A model generated the notes under the pieces. The model was not told the DNA's origin. It made no database searches and worked only from the letters and a program-made list of their open reading frames with translations. The position numbers and the translations under genes are program-made. 34,526 bases of DNA, from assembly GCF_014163735.1 (NCBI RefSeq), contig NZ_JACJDV010000038.1, forward strand, positions 1-34,526, written 5' to 3'. This stretch comes from Shewanella sp. SR44-3. Its GTDB lineage: Bacteria > Pseudomonadota > Gammaproteobacteria > Enterobacterales > Shewanellaceae. This document shows positions 18,989-26,353 of this stretch, in pieces (the first letter of the stretch is position 1; every line of letters begins with the position of its first letter).

Positions 18989-20278
18989 TTATCTCAGCTC
19001 TCGACCCGTATTGAGGGCGATGAGCTTATCGAGCACCCGCTCACCATCCATACGAATGCCATTGTGCTCATATTCTGATGTCAGCCAGTATTTAAGACTG
19101 CCAACATTTTTAGTGGTTTCTAAGCTGTATTGCATCTCAACGAACATGTCTTCACTGTAAATGGCGGCGCTCACTGGCACAGTATTGGCTTTGAGCTGCT
19201 CGAGATCATAAAGTGCAGGCCAGTCTGATTTTTCGGCCAATAATTCGGCGGCTTCTTTTAATGGCTGAAGTTGGCTAAATTGATCAAACATCCAAGGGTA
19301 AACCATTTCACCGGTAAACAATAAATCTTTGCCAAGGTGATAATTAAACTGACTATATTGTTCACGCACTCGATGAGCGGCCCAATTTGAGGCGCTATTT
19401 TGGCAATAGATGGACTCATGCAGCACGGCGAACAGTGGGTTGGTGTTGTAATCTAAAAACTGGCCAAACTGATGTAGAAACAGTGGATTAACTTTAACCC
19501 CTTGGACGGTATCGATGAGAGCGTGTTCCAGCAAGTAATATAAGGCTTCTGGGCCTTGTTCCATGCCAAGGTTTATGCCTAAAAGTTGCAACATTTCAAC
19601 GGTTAGACGCTCACCTGAACTGAGTAACACTTCATATTCACTAATGTGATTGGCAAGCTTATTAGCCAGTTCTCTGGCATCACTGAAACGGCTGAAAAAA
19701 TCCTGATTTTTATCTAGCACTCTTTGATATGTCGCTTGATAGACGTCATCGGCGTTGCGAACCAATGAAGGAATACCGCCAGTAATATAAGCCGCAGACA
19801 GTCCTTGCGGCGCCGCACTTAAATAGCGCAGCACACAAAAACCACCAAAGCTCTGGCCTAAAATACTCCAAGGTGCATCAGGACTCAGTTTCGCGCGAAT
19901 GAGCTCGGCATCACGAATAATGTTATCGCTGCGAAAATGACTGAGATAATCAGCTTGCTGCTGTGAGGTTAGGTGAGCCAGACTTTGAGCGCTTACTGGG
20001 GCTGAAAGCCCTGTGCCTCGTTGATCTAATAGCAATACCCGGTACTGAGTGAGCGCCCGTTTGATCCAGCCAGTGTTGGCTATGGGTCTTAGCGCGCCAA
20101 AGCCTGGGCCTCCTTGAAAGAAGACTAAATAGGGTAGTTTTTTATCTTGGTTTTCAACACTTGAAAGTTCACGGACAAATATGCTTATTTGCTCACTGGG
20201 GCTTTGTTGGTAATCCAGTGGGACGCTGAAAGTGTGTTTTTTAGCTATGATGCCGCTGAGTCTGTTATCTGTGCGCAT
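18989..20278 (-). CDS. Alpha/beta hydrolase, S33 (proline iminopeptidase-like) family
   Basis: This is a cytoplasmic alpha/beta hydrolase of about 429 residues. Visible features are the oxyanion segment FFQGGPGFG, the strand LLLDQRGTGLS, and the nucleophile elbow GQSFGG (Ser about 143). A C-terminal SEYEHNG may carry the catalytic histidine. These match peptidase family S33, and the length fits the larger S33 aminopeptidases. It probably cleaves N-terminal residues from small peptides, but esterase activity cannot be excluded. The start is set at 20278 rather than 20296: the sequence before it reads AAAAGG, 6 nt, ATG, whereas no Shine-Dalgarno sequence precedes the upstream ATG. It diverges from xdhC. 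Confidence 0.85.
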   Translation of the reverse strand: MRTDNRLSGIIAKKHTFSVPLDYQQSPSEQISIFVRELSSVENQDKKLPYLVFFQGGPGFGALRPIANTGWIKRALTQYRVLLLDQRGTGLSAPVSAQSLAHLTSQQQADYLSHFRSDNIIRDAELIRAKLSPDAPWSILGQSFGGFCVLRYLSAAPQGLSAAYITGGIPSLVRNADDVYQATYQRVLDKNQDFFSRFSDARELANKLANHISEYEVLLSSGERLTVEMLQLLGINLGMEQGPEALYYLLEHALIDTVQGVKVNPLFLHQFGQFLDYNTNPLFAVLHESIYCQNSASNWAAHRVREQYSQFNYHLGKDLLFTGEMVYPWMFDQFSQLQPLKEAAELLAEKSDWPALYDLEQLKANTVPVSAAIYSEDMFVEMQYSLETTKNVGSLKYWLTSEYEHNGIRMDGERVLDKLIALNTGRELR

Positions 20279-20540
20279 AATCAACCTTTTAGTCATGCAA
20301 GTCTGAGGGGGTCGCTCTTTTTTCTGTCATGTATAGCTGGCAATATGAGTGAGCTTTGCCTAGTGCAAATTGATGATAGAGAGTGTAATACCTGAGGGGA
20401 TTTTTTTGAAATTTAAATCCGCTTTGTTTCATTTTTGACACTCTTCTATTCCTGTATTAACGGTATTTACTTTCTAGATTAGCATTAGTCTGTTAACTTA
20501 ATTATATTAACTTCTTCTAAAGCAATGGCTTGCATTTACT

Positions 20541-21593
20541 ATGACCCACGATGTGTTAGATTTGTTACTACAATGGCGTCAAAGCCCTGATGAGGCTTGG
20601 GTGTTGGCTGTCTTGACTCATGTTCAGGGATCTTCCTATCGCAAACCTGGTGCTATGATGTTATTTCACCCCTTGGGTAAGAGTTATGGGATGTTAAGTG
20701 GCGGGTGTTTGGAGGCAGACCTTCGCCGTCATGCGCAAAACGTCATTCAAAGCCAGTGCGTCGCTCAAATTGAGTACGACGCCAGTGATGAGTCAGACAG
20801 CAGTTATCAGCTAGGGTGTGGCGGCATAGTGAACATCATGTTAGTGACAGTAACTCAAGCTAACGATTACCTAGGTTTTGCAGGCTTGTTTAGCGCATTA
20901 GAGCAGGGCAACAGTATCAATTATGAGTTAAGTTTGCCGAAAAACGGCAGCCCCTGTCAGCAGGTGTTTGCCCAGTTAGTCCCAGTGCCTAAAGCTTCAA
21001 TACCGTTAACTTCAAGACTGAAAACCGCAGATATGCTTCATCGCCAAGGGGCCATGAGTCATCAAGATAACCGCCTACGAATACACCTAGCGCCGCCGCT
21101 GGCCCTAGGCATTTTCGGCGCAGGCTTAGATGCTCAGCCCTTGGCTGCGATGGCGCAGCAACTCGGCTGGCAAGTTACAGTGTTTGATGAGCGCAGCGCC
21201 TATGGCCGAGTTTACGACTTCCCCAATGCATTGGTGTGCAAAGGGGATATCGAGCAGATAGACACACAACAGCTTAAGCGCTTAGATGCCGCGGTTGTTA
21301 TGAGTCATAACCTTAATTTAGATGCCAAAGCGCTGTCAGTGCTTGCAACATATTCTTCTCAACATCTTGCTTACCTTGCGTTACTTGGGCCGCCACAACG
21401 GCGTGATCGAGTCCTAAGGCTGGCGGGGCTGACATCGACTGATATTAAGTGTTTTTTTTCGGCGCCAGCGGGCCTTGCCCTAGGCGGTGAACTGCCAAGC
21501 TCAGTGGCCCTTAGCATATTGTCTCAGTGTCATGGCGTACTCCATGGTAGCGCTATTATTGCCCTCGATGAAGTGATGAGGTGTCCTGAGTGA
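20541..21593 (+). CDS. xdhC: XdhC/CoxI-family molybdenum-cofactor chaperone
   Basis: This 350-residue protein has the two XdhC domains. The N-terminal part has VQGSSYRKPGAMMLFHPLGK and GMLSGGCLEADLRRHA. The C-terminal Rossmann-like part has LGIFGAGLDAQPLAAMA followed by VTVFDER. XdhC proteins bind molybdenum cofactor, protect its sulfurated form and insert it into xanthine-dehydrogenase-family enzymes. The target here is very likely the molybdenum hydroxylase encoded just downstream (22495-25247). The gene overlaps the following nucleotidyltransferase gene by 4 bp, indicating translational coupling. The ribosome binding site is weak. Specific enzyme partner is inferred from context. Confidence 0.9.
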   Translation: MTHDVLDLLLQWRQSPDEAWVLAVLTHVQGSSYRKPGAMMLFHPLGKSYGMLSGGCLEADLRRHAQNVIQSQCVAQIEYDASDESDSSYQLGCGGIVNIMLVTVTQANDYLGFAGLFSALEQGNSINYELSLPKNGSPCQQVFAQLVPVPKASIPLTSRLKTADMLHRQGAMSHQDNRLRIHLAPPLALGIFGAGLDAQPLAAMAQQLGWQVTVFDERSAYGRVYDFPNALVCKGDIEQIDTQQLKRLDAAVVMSHNLNLDAKALSVLATYSSQHLAYLALLGPPQRRDRVLRLAGLTSTDIKCFFSAPAGLALGGELPSSVALSILSQCHGVLHGSAIIALDEVMRCPE

Positions 21594-22366
21594 AACCGAT
21601 TAAATTGGTGTCCGTGTTATTGGCCGCCGGCGGCAGTCGGCGCTTTAATGGGGTAAAACTTAGCTGCAGGCTTAATGATGGCCAGAGTTTACTGCAGCGC
21701 AGCATTGAGCAACTTCAGCAAGGGTGCAGGCAATTTTTGGCTAAGCAAGCAACAGGGGGGTTAACGCCAGGCATAGTTTCGCTCCCCCTGACTCCGTCCG
21801 TTATAGTTCCAGCCGCCAGAGTCTCGCCAGCGATAGCTCTGCCCGTCATGGCTTCACCTGTCATAGCTTCACCCATCATAGTTCTCACGCCGCTGACCGT
21901 GATTTTAGGCGGTCATAATGAATGTTTAGCGCCGCTGCTACCCCAAGGAACGGCTTATCGGTTAAACCCTGATTGGCAGCAAGGCTTAAGCAGTTCTATT
22001 CGATTAGCGGTTAAGCATGCCCTTGAGCATGAGGCCGATGCATTATTGCTGGCATTAGGGGATCAAGTTGCCCTTGATGCTTCAGATTATGCGGCACTAT
22101 TGCACTGCTTTTTAGCAAGTGTCACCCCAAATCGCGCTAAAGGCGGCCAAACAACGGCGGCGTTTTATCGGCAAAGTCCTGGGGTTCCTGCTATTTTTTT
22201 AGCTGATGATTTTGCAGCTCTAAATCAATTAAGCGCAGATAAAGGCGCTAAAGCCATTTTAGTTGAGCGCCATAACCGTCAACAATTACAGCTATTGCCA
22301 TTGGAGCGTGGGGCAATAGATATCGACACCCAAATAGAGCTAGCTCAATGGTTGGCTGGGGCGTAA
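21590..22366 (+). CDS. MocA-like molybdenum-cofactor nucleotidyltransferase with repeat insertion
   Basis: This 258-residue NTP transferase has the family start VSVLLAAGGSRRFNGVKL. It also has the helix SLLQRSIEQL, the segment LTVILGGHNE, LNPDWQQGLSSSIRLAV, LLLALGDQVAL, and the C-terminal DIDTQIELAQW. The family adds CMP to molybdopterin (MocA, for xanthine-dehydrogenase-type enzymes). Its position between xdhC and a molybdenum hydroxylase supports that role. The GTG start overlaps the xdhC stop (GTGA) and has GAGG 7 nt upstream. Residues of about 55-101 form an insertion between the first helix and the next strand, including five-residue proline repeats such as PVMAS-PVIAS-PIIVL. Typical homologues have a short loop there. 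The rest of the fold appears intact. Confidence 0.85.
   Translation: MKPIKLVSVLLAAGGSRRFNGVKLSCRLNDGQSLLQRSIEQLQQGCRQFLAKQATGGLTPGIVSLPLTPSVIVPAARVSPAIALPVMASPVIASPIIVLTPLTVILGGHNECLAPLLPQGTAYRLNPDWQQGLSSSIRLAVKHALEHEADALLLALGDQVALDASDYAALLHCFLASVTPNRAKGGQTTAAFYRQSPGVPAIFLADDFAALNQLSADKGAKAILVERHNRQQLQLLPLERGAIDIDTQIELAQWLAGA
21794..21886 (+). repeat. Degenerate 15-bp coding repeat in the MocA-like gene
   Basis: About six units of 15-18 bp encode PxIxx-type pentapeptides (PSVIV, PAARVS, PAIAL, PVMAS, PVIAS, PIIVL). The three units at 21842-21886 are most alike, for example CCTGTCATAGCTTCA. The length keeps the reading frame. Confidence 0.8.
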
Positions 22367-22397
22367 AGCGCCTAAGTCTGCCAACCACAGCATAATT

Positions 22398-22465
22398 AAG
22401 CTCGACAACTAAAGCCCGACAACTAAAACTCGATAACTGAGGCTCGACAACTAAGCTCGATAACG
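22398..22465. repeat. 14-bp tandem repeat between mocA-like and iorA genes
   Basis: Four full 14-bp units (consensus AAGCTCGACAACTA) occupy 22398-22453, and a partial fifth runs to 22465. Units differ by one to four bases. It fills most of the 128-bp gap between the MocA-like stop and the iorA start. Confidence 0.9.
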
Positions 22466-22494
22466 ATTAGCGCTACAATACCAAGGAATGAGTG

Positions 22495-22947
22495 ATGCGA
22501 AGTTCAAATCAAACTCTGCTAGTTAATGGTCGTAAGTTCACCCTGGATGCCGACCCTAATATGCCCCTTCTGTGGGTCCTTCGAGATTTAATCGGTCTTA
22601 CGGGGACTAAATTTGGTTGTGGCGCGGGTCTTTGCGGCGCTTGCACCATACATGTTGACGGCAAGCCTGCGCGCGGCTGCTTGACGAACTTGAGTCAAGT
22701 ACAAGGCAAACAGGTGACCACCATTGAAGGCTTAGAGGCCGATAAACTCAAAGCCAAATGGCTTGAGCATAACGTGCCTCAATGCGGTTATTGTCAGGCG
22801 GGGCAGTTGATGTCAGCGGCGGCACTATTAACCACCACTCCTAAGCCTAGCGAGCAGCAAATTAACGATGCCATGGTGGGCAATATTTGCCGCTGCGGCA
22901 CCTATCCGCGGATCAAGGCGGCAATTCAAGCCGCAGCGCAGGAGTGA
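22495..22947 (+). CDS. iorA: [2Fe-2S] subunit of molybdenum hydroxylase (IorA-type)
   Basis: This 150-residue small subunit of a xanthine-oxidase-family enzyme carries two [2Fe-2S] clusters. The plant-type cluster uses Cys42, Cys47, Cys50 and Cys62 ([21 protein letters not shown]). The helical-bundle cluster uses Cys97, Cys100, Cys132 and Cys134 (QCGYCQAG and ICRCGTYPR). The order and length match the isoquinoline 1-oxidoreductase alpha subunit. Electrons pass from the molybdenum site in the partner subunit through these clusters to an acceptor. There is no signal peptide of its own, so export would require the partner's Tat signal. The ATG at 22495 has AAGGA 7 nt upstream and is preferred to the GTG just before it. 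The stop is 2 nt before the next gene. Confidence 0.92.
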   Translation: MRSSNQTLLVNGRKFTLDADPNMPLLWVLRDLIGLTGTKFGCGAGLCGACTIHVDGKPARGCLTNLSQVQGKQVTTIEGLEADKLKAKWLEHNVPQCGYCQAGQLMSAAALLTTTPKPSEQQINDAMVGNICRCGTYPRIKAAIQAAAQE

Positions 22948-22949
22948 AC

Positions 22950-25247
22950 ATGACACAATTTACTGCAGTGGAAAATATCAGTCGCCGTGATGTGCTTAAG
23001 TTATTTGGCGCAGCGGGAGGCGGCCTTGCACTCGGGGCTAGCGGCCTAAGCTGGAGCCCGATGGCATTGGCCCAAGATAAACATGGCACGCTGAATCTTT
23101 TTATCGCCATAGGTGAGGACGATAAGGTGTATTTAACCTGTCATCGCTCGGAAATGGGGCAGGGCATTCGCACCGGTATTCCCCAAGTGCTTGCGGATGA
23201 ACTGGAAGCCGACTGGGATAAAATTGTGGTAGTGCAAGGCCTTGCTGATAAGCGTTATGGCAGTCAAAACACCGATGGCAGCCGCTCTATTCGCAAGCAT
23301 TTTCATAAAATGCGCCAAATGGGCGCGATGGCGCGCACCATGTTAGAACAAGCCGCCGCCGATCATTGGCAAGTGGCGATAGAGCACGTTAAAGCCAAGG
23401 GCCACAGAGTCTATTTATTAGATGGTTTGGGTGTTAACAAGAGCGCTCTAGATGCGAGTGCAGACATTGAAAGTCTTGGCGGCAAAAGCTTAAGCTACGG
23501 TGAGCTTGCGATAGCCGCATCGGCCTTGGCTTTGCCTGAACCCGATAGTGTGCGTTTAAAGCCAGCCAGCGAATTTACCCATATCGGTAAGTCACGCACT
23601 ATCGTCGACATGGACGCTATGATCGAAGGCAAAGCCGTGTATGGCTATGATATCCGCATGACAGGCCTCATGCATGCGAGCATCATGAGGCCGCCTGTAC
23701 TTGGCAGTGATATCGCAAGCTTAGATGAGCGCGAGGCACATAAAATTGCTGGAGTGGTGGATATTGTTCGCTTAGATGTCCCCAAAGGTGCACCCTTGTT
23801 TCACCCCTTAGGCGGCGTCGCTGTGATTGCCACCAATACTTGGAGTGCCATCGAGGGACGCAAGGCGTTAAAAGTCACCTGGACTCAAGCGCCAAACGAC
23901 AGCCATGATTCTGACGCTTACCTTGCAGAGCTTGTCACGCGAGTGGGGCTACCAGGTAAAACCGTGCGCCATATTGGCCCTGACGTTAGCGCATGGCCAG
24001 AAAGCCGCACTCATAAAGCTGTGTACACCTTGCCTTATCTGACCCATGGGATGATGGAGCCGCCAGTGGCCACCGCAAACGTCACTAATAAGGAATGCGA
24101 GCTGTGGGCATCGACTCAAACACCGCAAAGCACTCAGCAAAATGTGGCCGCAGCCCTTGGCTTTGAGGAAGACCAAGTTAAGGTTAATGTGACCTTATTG
24201 GGCGGCGGGTTTGGGCGTAAATCTAAACCAGACTTTAGCGTCGAAGCCGCCTTATTATCCCAAAAGCTTAAGCGCCCGGTTAAGGTATGTTGGAGCCGAG
24301 AAGATGAAATCCAGCACGGTTATTATCATGCCATTAGTGCTCAGCTGTATCAGGCCAAATTTGACAAAGACAATAAAGTGGTAGCCTTTCTTGCTCGCAG
24401 TGGTTTCCCCTCCATTAGCTCAACCTTTGCAGAAGGCGTCGATGAGCCTTCTGCAGGTGAGCTGGATTTAGGTTTTACCGACGTACCCTTGGTGGTGGAG
24501 AGTCTGCGCTTAGAGTCAGTAAAGGCGACTGCGCATACTCGCATTGGCTGGATGCGCTCTGTGTGCAATATTCAACACGGCTTTGGCATTGGCAGTTTTG
24601 TTGATGAGTTGGCGCACAAAGCCAAGATCCCTTGCATTGAAATGTGGCGGCAATTGTTGGGGCCTGCCCGGATAGAGACCTTTAAAGATCAAGGGTTTAA
24701 ATACAGTAATTACGGTGAGGAACAAAGCGATCACCCCATCGATGTGGGCCGTTATCACAGGCTGCTTGATGATATGCAAGCCAAACTTAAGCTTGAACCT
24801 GAGCTTAAGGCCGGTCAAGGTTGGGGTTTTGCAATTCATCGCAGTTTTGCAAGTTACGTGGCGGTGGCGACCTTAGTTGAGGTTAAAGATAATCAGCTTA
24901 GGGTGCTTAAAAGTATCGCCATGATAGATGCAGGACTTGTGGTTAATCCCGATAGAGTGAAATCTCAGACCGAAGGAGCGATTATTTTTGGCTTAAGCCT
25001 CGCCATGATGGGAGAGATAAGCTTTAAAGAAGGCAAAGTAGTGCAATCTAACTTCCATGACTATCCTATGCTTAGAATATCTCAAAGCCCTGAAATTAGC
25101 GTGTTTTTAATCGAGTCAGATGCAAAGCCTGCTGGCGTCGGAGAACCTGGAGTGCCGCCAGTGGCGCCAAGTTTAACCAATGCCATTTTTGCCGCCTGCG
25201 GTCTTAGGGTGCGAGACTTACCCGTCAGTAAACAGCTTAAGCTGTAA
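22950..25247 (+). CDS. iorB: Molybdopterin-binding subunit of molybdenum hydroxylase (IorB-type), Tat-exported
   Basis: This 765-residue large subunit begins with a twin-arginine signal: SRRDVLKLF at residues 11-19, then a glycine/alanine-rich core and SPMALA before the likely cleavage near residue 41. The molybdopterin-binding GGGFGRKS starts at residue 418. The C-terminal VGEPGVPPVAPS contains the likely catalytic base Glu732. These match the isoquinoline 1-oxidoreductase beta subunit of the aldehyde/xanthine oxidase family. There is no FAD subunit gene, so electrons probably go to a periplasmic or membrane acceptor. The frame extends upstream to 22887, but the ATG at 22950 is chosen for AGGAG just before it. 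The substrate (N-heterocycle or aldehyde) is unknown. Confidence 0.92.
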   Translation: MTQFTAVENISRRDVLKLFGAAGGGLALGASGLSWSPMALAQDKHGTLNLFIAIGEDDKVYLTCHRSEMGQGIRTGIPQVLADELEADWDKIVVVQGLADKRYGSQNTDGSRSIRKHFHKMRQMGAMARTMLEQAAADHWQVAIEHVKAKGHRVYLLDGLGVNKSALDASADIESLGGKSLSYGELAIAASALALPEPDSVRLKPASEFTHIGKSRTIVDMDAMIEGKAVYGYDIRMTGLMHASIMRPPVLGSDIASLDEREAHKIAGVVDIVRLDVPKGAPLFHPLGGVAVIATNTWSAIEGRKALKVTWTQAPNDSHDSDAYLAELVTRVGLPGKTVRHIGPDVSAWPESRTHKAVYTLPYLTHGMMEPPVATANVTNKECELWASTQTPQSTQQNVAAALGFEEDQVKVNVTLLGGGFGRKSKPDFSVEAALLSQKLKRPVKVCWSREDEIQHGYYHAISAQLYQAKFDKDNKVVAFLARSGFPSISSTFAEGVDEPSAGELDLGFTDVPLVVESLRLESVKATAHTRIGWMRSVCNIQHGFGIGSFVDELAHKAKIPCIEMWRQLLGPARIETFKDQGFKYSNYGEEQSDHPIDVGRYHRLLDDMQAKLKLEPELKAGQGWGFAIHRSFASYVAVATLVEVKDNQLRVLKSIAMIDAGLVVNPDRVKSQTEGAIIFGLSLAMMGEISFKEGKVVQSNFHDYPMLRISQSPEISVFLIESDAKPAGVGEPGVPPVAPSLTNAIFAACGLRVRDLPVSKQLKL

Positions 25248-25270
25248 TTAATACGCTTGATATCAGTTGA

Positions 25271-25294
25271 AATGGCCCTAGGTGGGTCATTTTT
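25271..25294 (+). terminator. Intrinsic terminator of the molybdenum hydroxylase genes
   Basis: AATGGCCC pairs with GGGTCATT (25271-25278 with 25284-25291, one G-U) around a TAGGT loop, followed by a short T run. Confidence 0.8.
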
Positions 25295-25399
25295 ATGATT
25301 AGAATGTGTTTTTCAGATAAGAAAAAGAGTAAAAGTGGCGTTTTTTTGCAATAATTCCCCTCGTTTACCTTTCTTAACCTATAGATCTAATTGGTATTC

Positions 25400-26353
25400 A
25401 TGCTTAATGACGGTATTCCTGCCTGGCTTAAAGCAGATGTTGAACTCGTTTATATAGGTGAAATGATGTTGGAGTTACCCCCAGTGCCCGCGATGCAGCC
25501 CCTTAATTTGTTAGCGACTCAGTTGCGCCAAGACAACTGCCCAAGTGCAGCTCACCGCATCACTCACAGTATTAAACAGACGCTGAGCTTTCATGGCCGC
25601 ATCGATGGTCTGGGATTAGGTTTTGCGGTGTTTCAATTACTGGCTTGGAGCTGTTTAGGCGCGGCACTTGTGATGTCTTTAGAGGTTAAGGCGGCTGATG
25701 AACCTCTGTCTCAAGTACAAAATATACAGCTGTTGTCCAGTGACGGAAAGCCTCAAGCTGGCGTTATTGTGTATCTGCAGCCGCAATTTTCCTTGACGAA
25801 ATCAAGGGGGAGCGCTGCAGATGATGAGCCGCAAAATCATACCAAGAGTGTTGATGTGAACGGCCATAACGCGGTGGAAGTCCATCAAAATGATAAACAA
25901 TTTACGCCCTACATTAGTGTGGTGCAGAGTAAGCGCACAGTGAGCTTTGTCAATGATGACAATATTACTCACCATATCTATTCAGCCCTTGGGCCTAAGC
26001 GCTTTTCACTGAAACTTCGTGCCGGACAAAAGAGTGATGCCTTGGCATTTGATGATGCCGGTCATGTCTCCATGGGGTGCAATATTCACGATTGGATGTC
26101 GGGGCATTTGCTGGTGGTTGATACGCCTTTTTACGGGATCAGTGACCGCCAAGGCCAACTGAGTATAAAAAACCTGCCTCAAGGAGACTACCAAGTGGTT
26201 ATTTGGCATCCTCAACTCGCACTTAGCGAGCAGCGCCAAATAGAGGCACATACTTTGCCTAAAGCAGGATTAACACTGACGTTAAGCCAAGCCCTTGCGC
26301 CCTTGCCAGAGCAGAAGAGCTTGGATGATTTTGACTTTTTGGAAGGCTATTAA
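25400..26353 (+). CDS. Membrane-linked cupredoxin-domain protein (methylamine-utilisation-like)
   Basis: This is a protein of about 317 residues with a hydrophobic segment near residues 75-95 ending VKAADE, a possible cleavage or anchor site. A periplasmic cupredoxin-like domain follows. The copper-site pattern is visible: a histidine pair in NITHHIYS (H191/H192), then GCNIHDWM with Cys227, His230 and Met233, matching the C-x2-H-x2-M of type 1 copper proteins. After it, DRQGQLSIKNLPQGDYQVVIW resembles a carboxypeptidase-regulatory-like domain. Similar proteins are labelled methylamine utilisation proteins, though no methylamine dehydrogenase is encoded here. The N-terminal 70 residues are unusual for such a precursor. 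TTG at 25391 is an alternative start. The stop overlaps the next ATG by 1 nt (TAATG), so translation is probably coupled. Copper binding is inference from ligands. Confidence 0.75.
   Translation: MLNDGIPAWLKADVELVYIGEMMLELPPVPAMQPLNLLATQLRQDNCPSAAHRITHSIKQTLSFHGRIDGLGLGFAVFQLLAWSCLGAALVMSLEVKAADEPLSQVQNIQLLSSDGKPQAGVIVYLQPQFSLTKSRGSAADDEPQNHTKSVDVNGHNAVEVHQNDKQFTPYISVVQSKRTVSFVNDDNITHHIYSALGPKRFSLKLRAGQKSDALAFDDAGHVSMGCNIHDWMSGHLLVVDTPFYGISDRQGQLSIKNLPQGDYQVVIWHPQLALSEQRQIEAHTLPKAGLTLTLSQALAPLPEQKSLDDFDFLEGY

Noticed and set aside
20189..20395. Plus-strand 68-residue frame upstream of xdhC
   Set aside because: It starts inside the hydrolase gene on the opposite strand, has no ribosome binding site and no family resemblance.
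20435..20460. TTGACA as a -35 element for xdhC
   Set aside because: The only -10-like match (TATTAA) is 14 bp away, too close for a standard sigma-70 promoter.
24516..24839. 107-residue minus-strand frame inside iorB
   Set aside because: It is antisense to conserved coding sequence and has no promoter, ribosome binding site or recognisable domain.
25400..26353. True methylamine utilisation role for the cupredoxin gene
   Set aside because: No methylamine dehydrogenase, TTQ maturation or amicyanin genes are in the window; the label rests on similarity of the copper-type domain alone.
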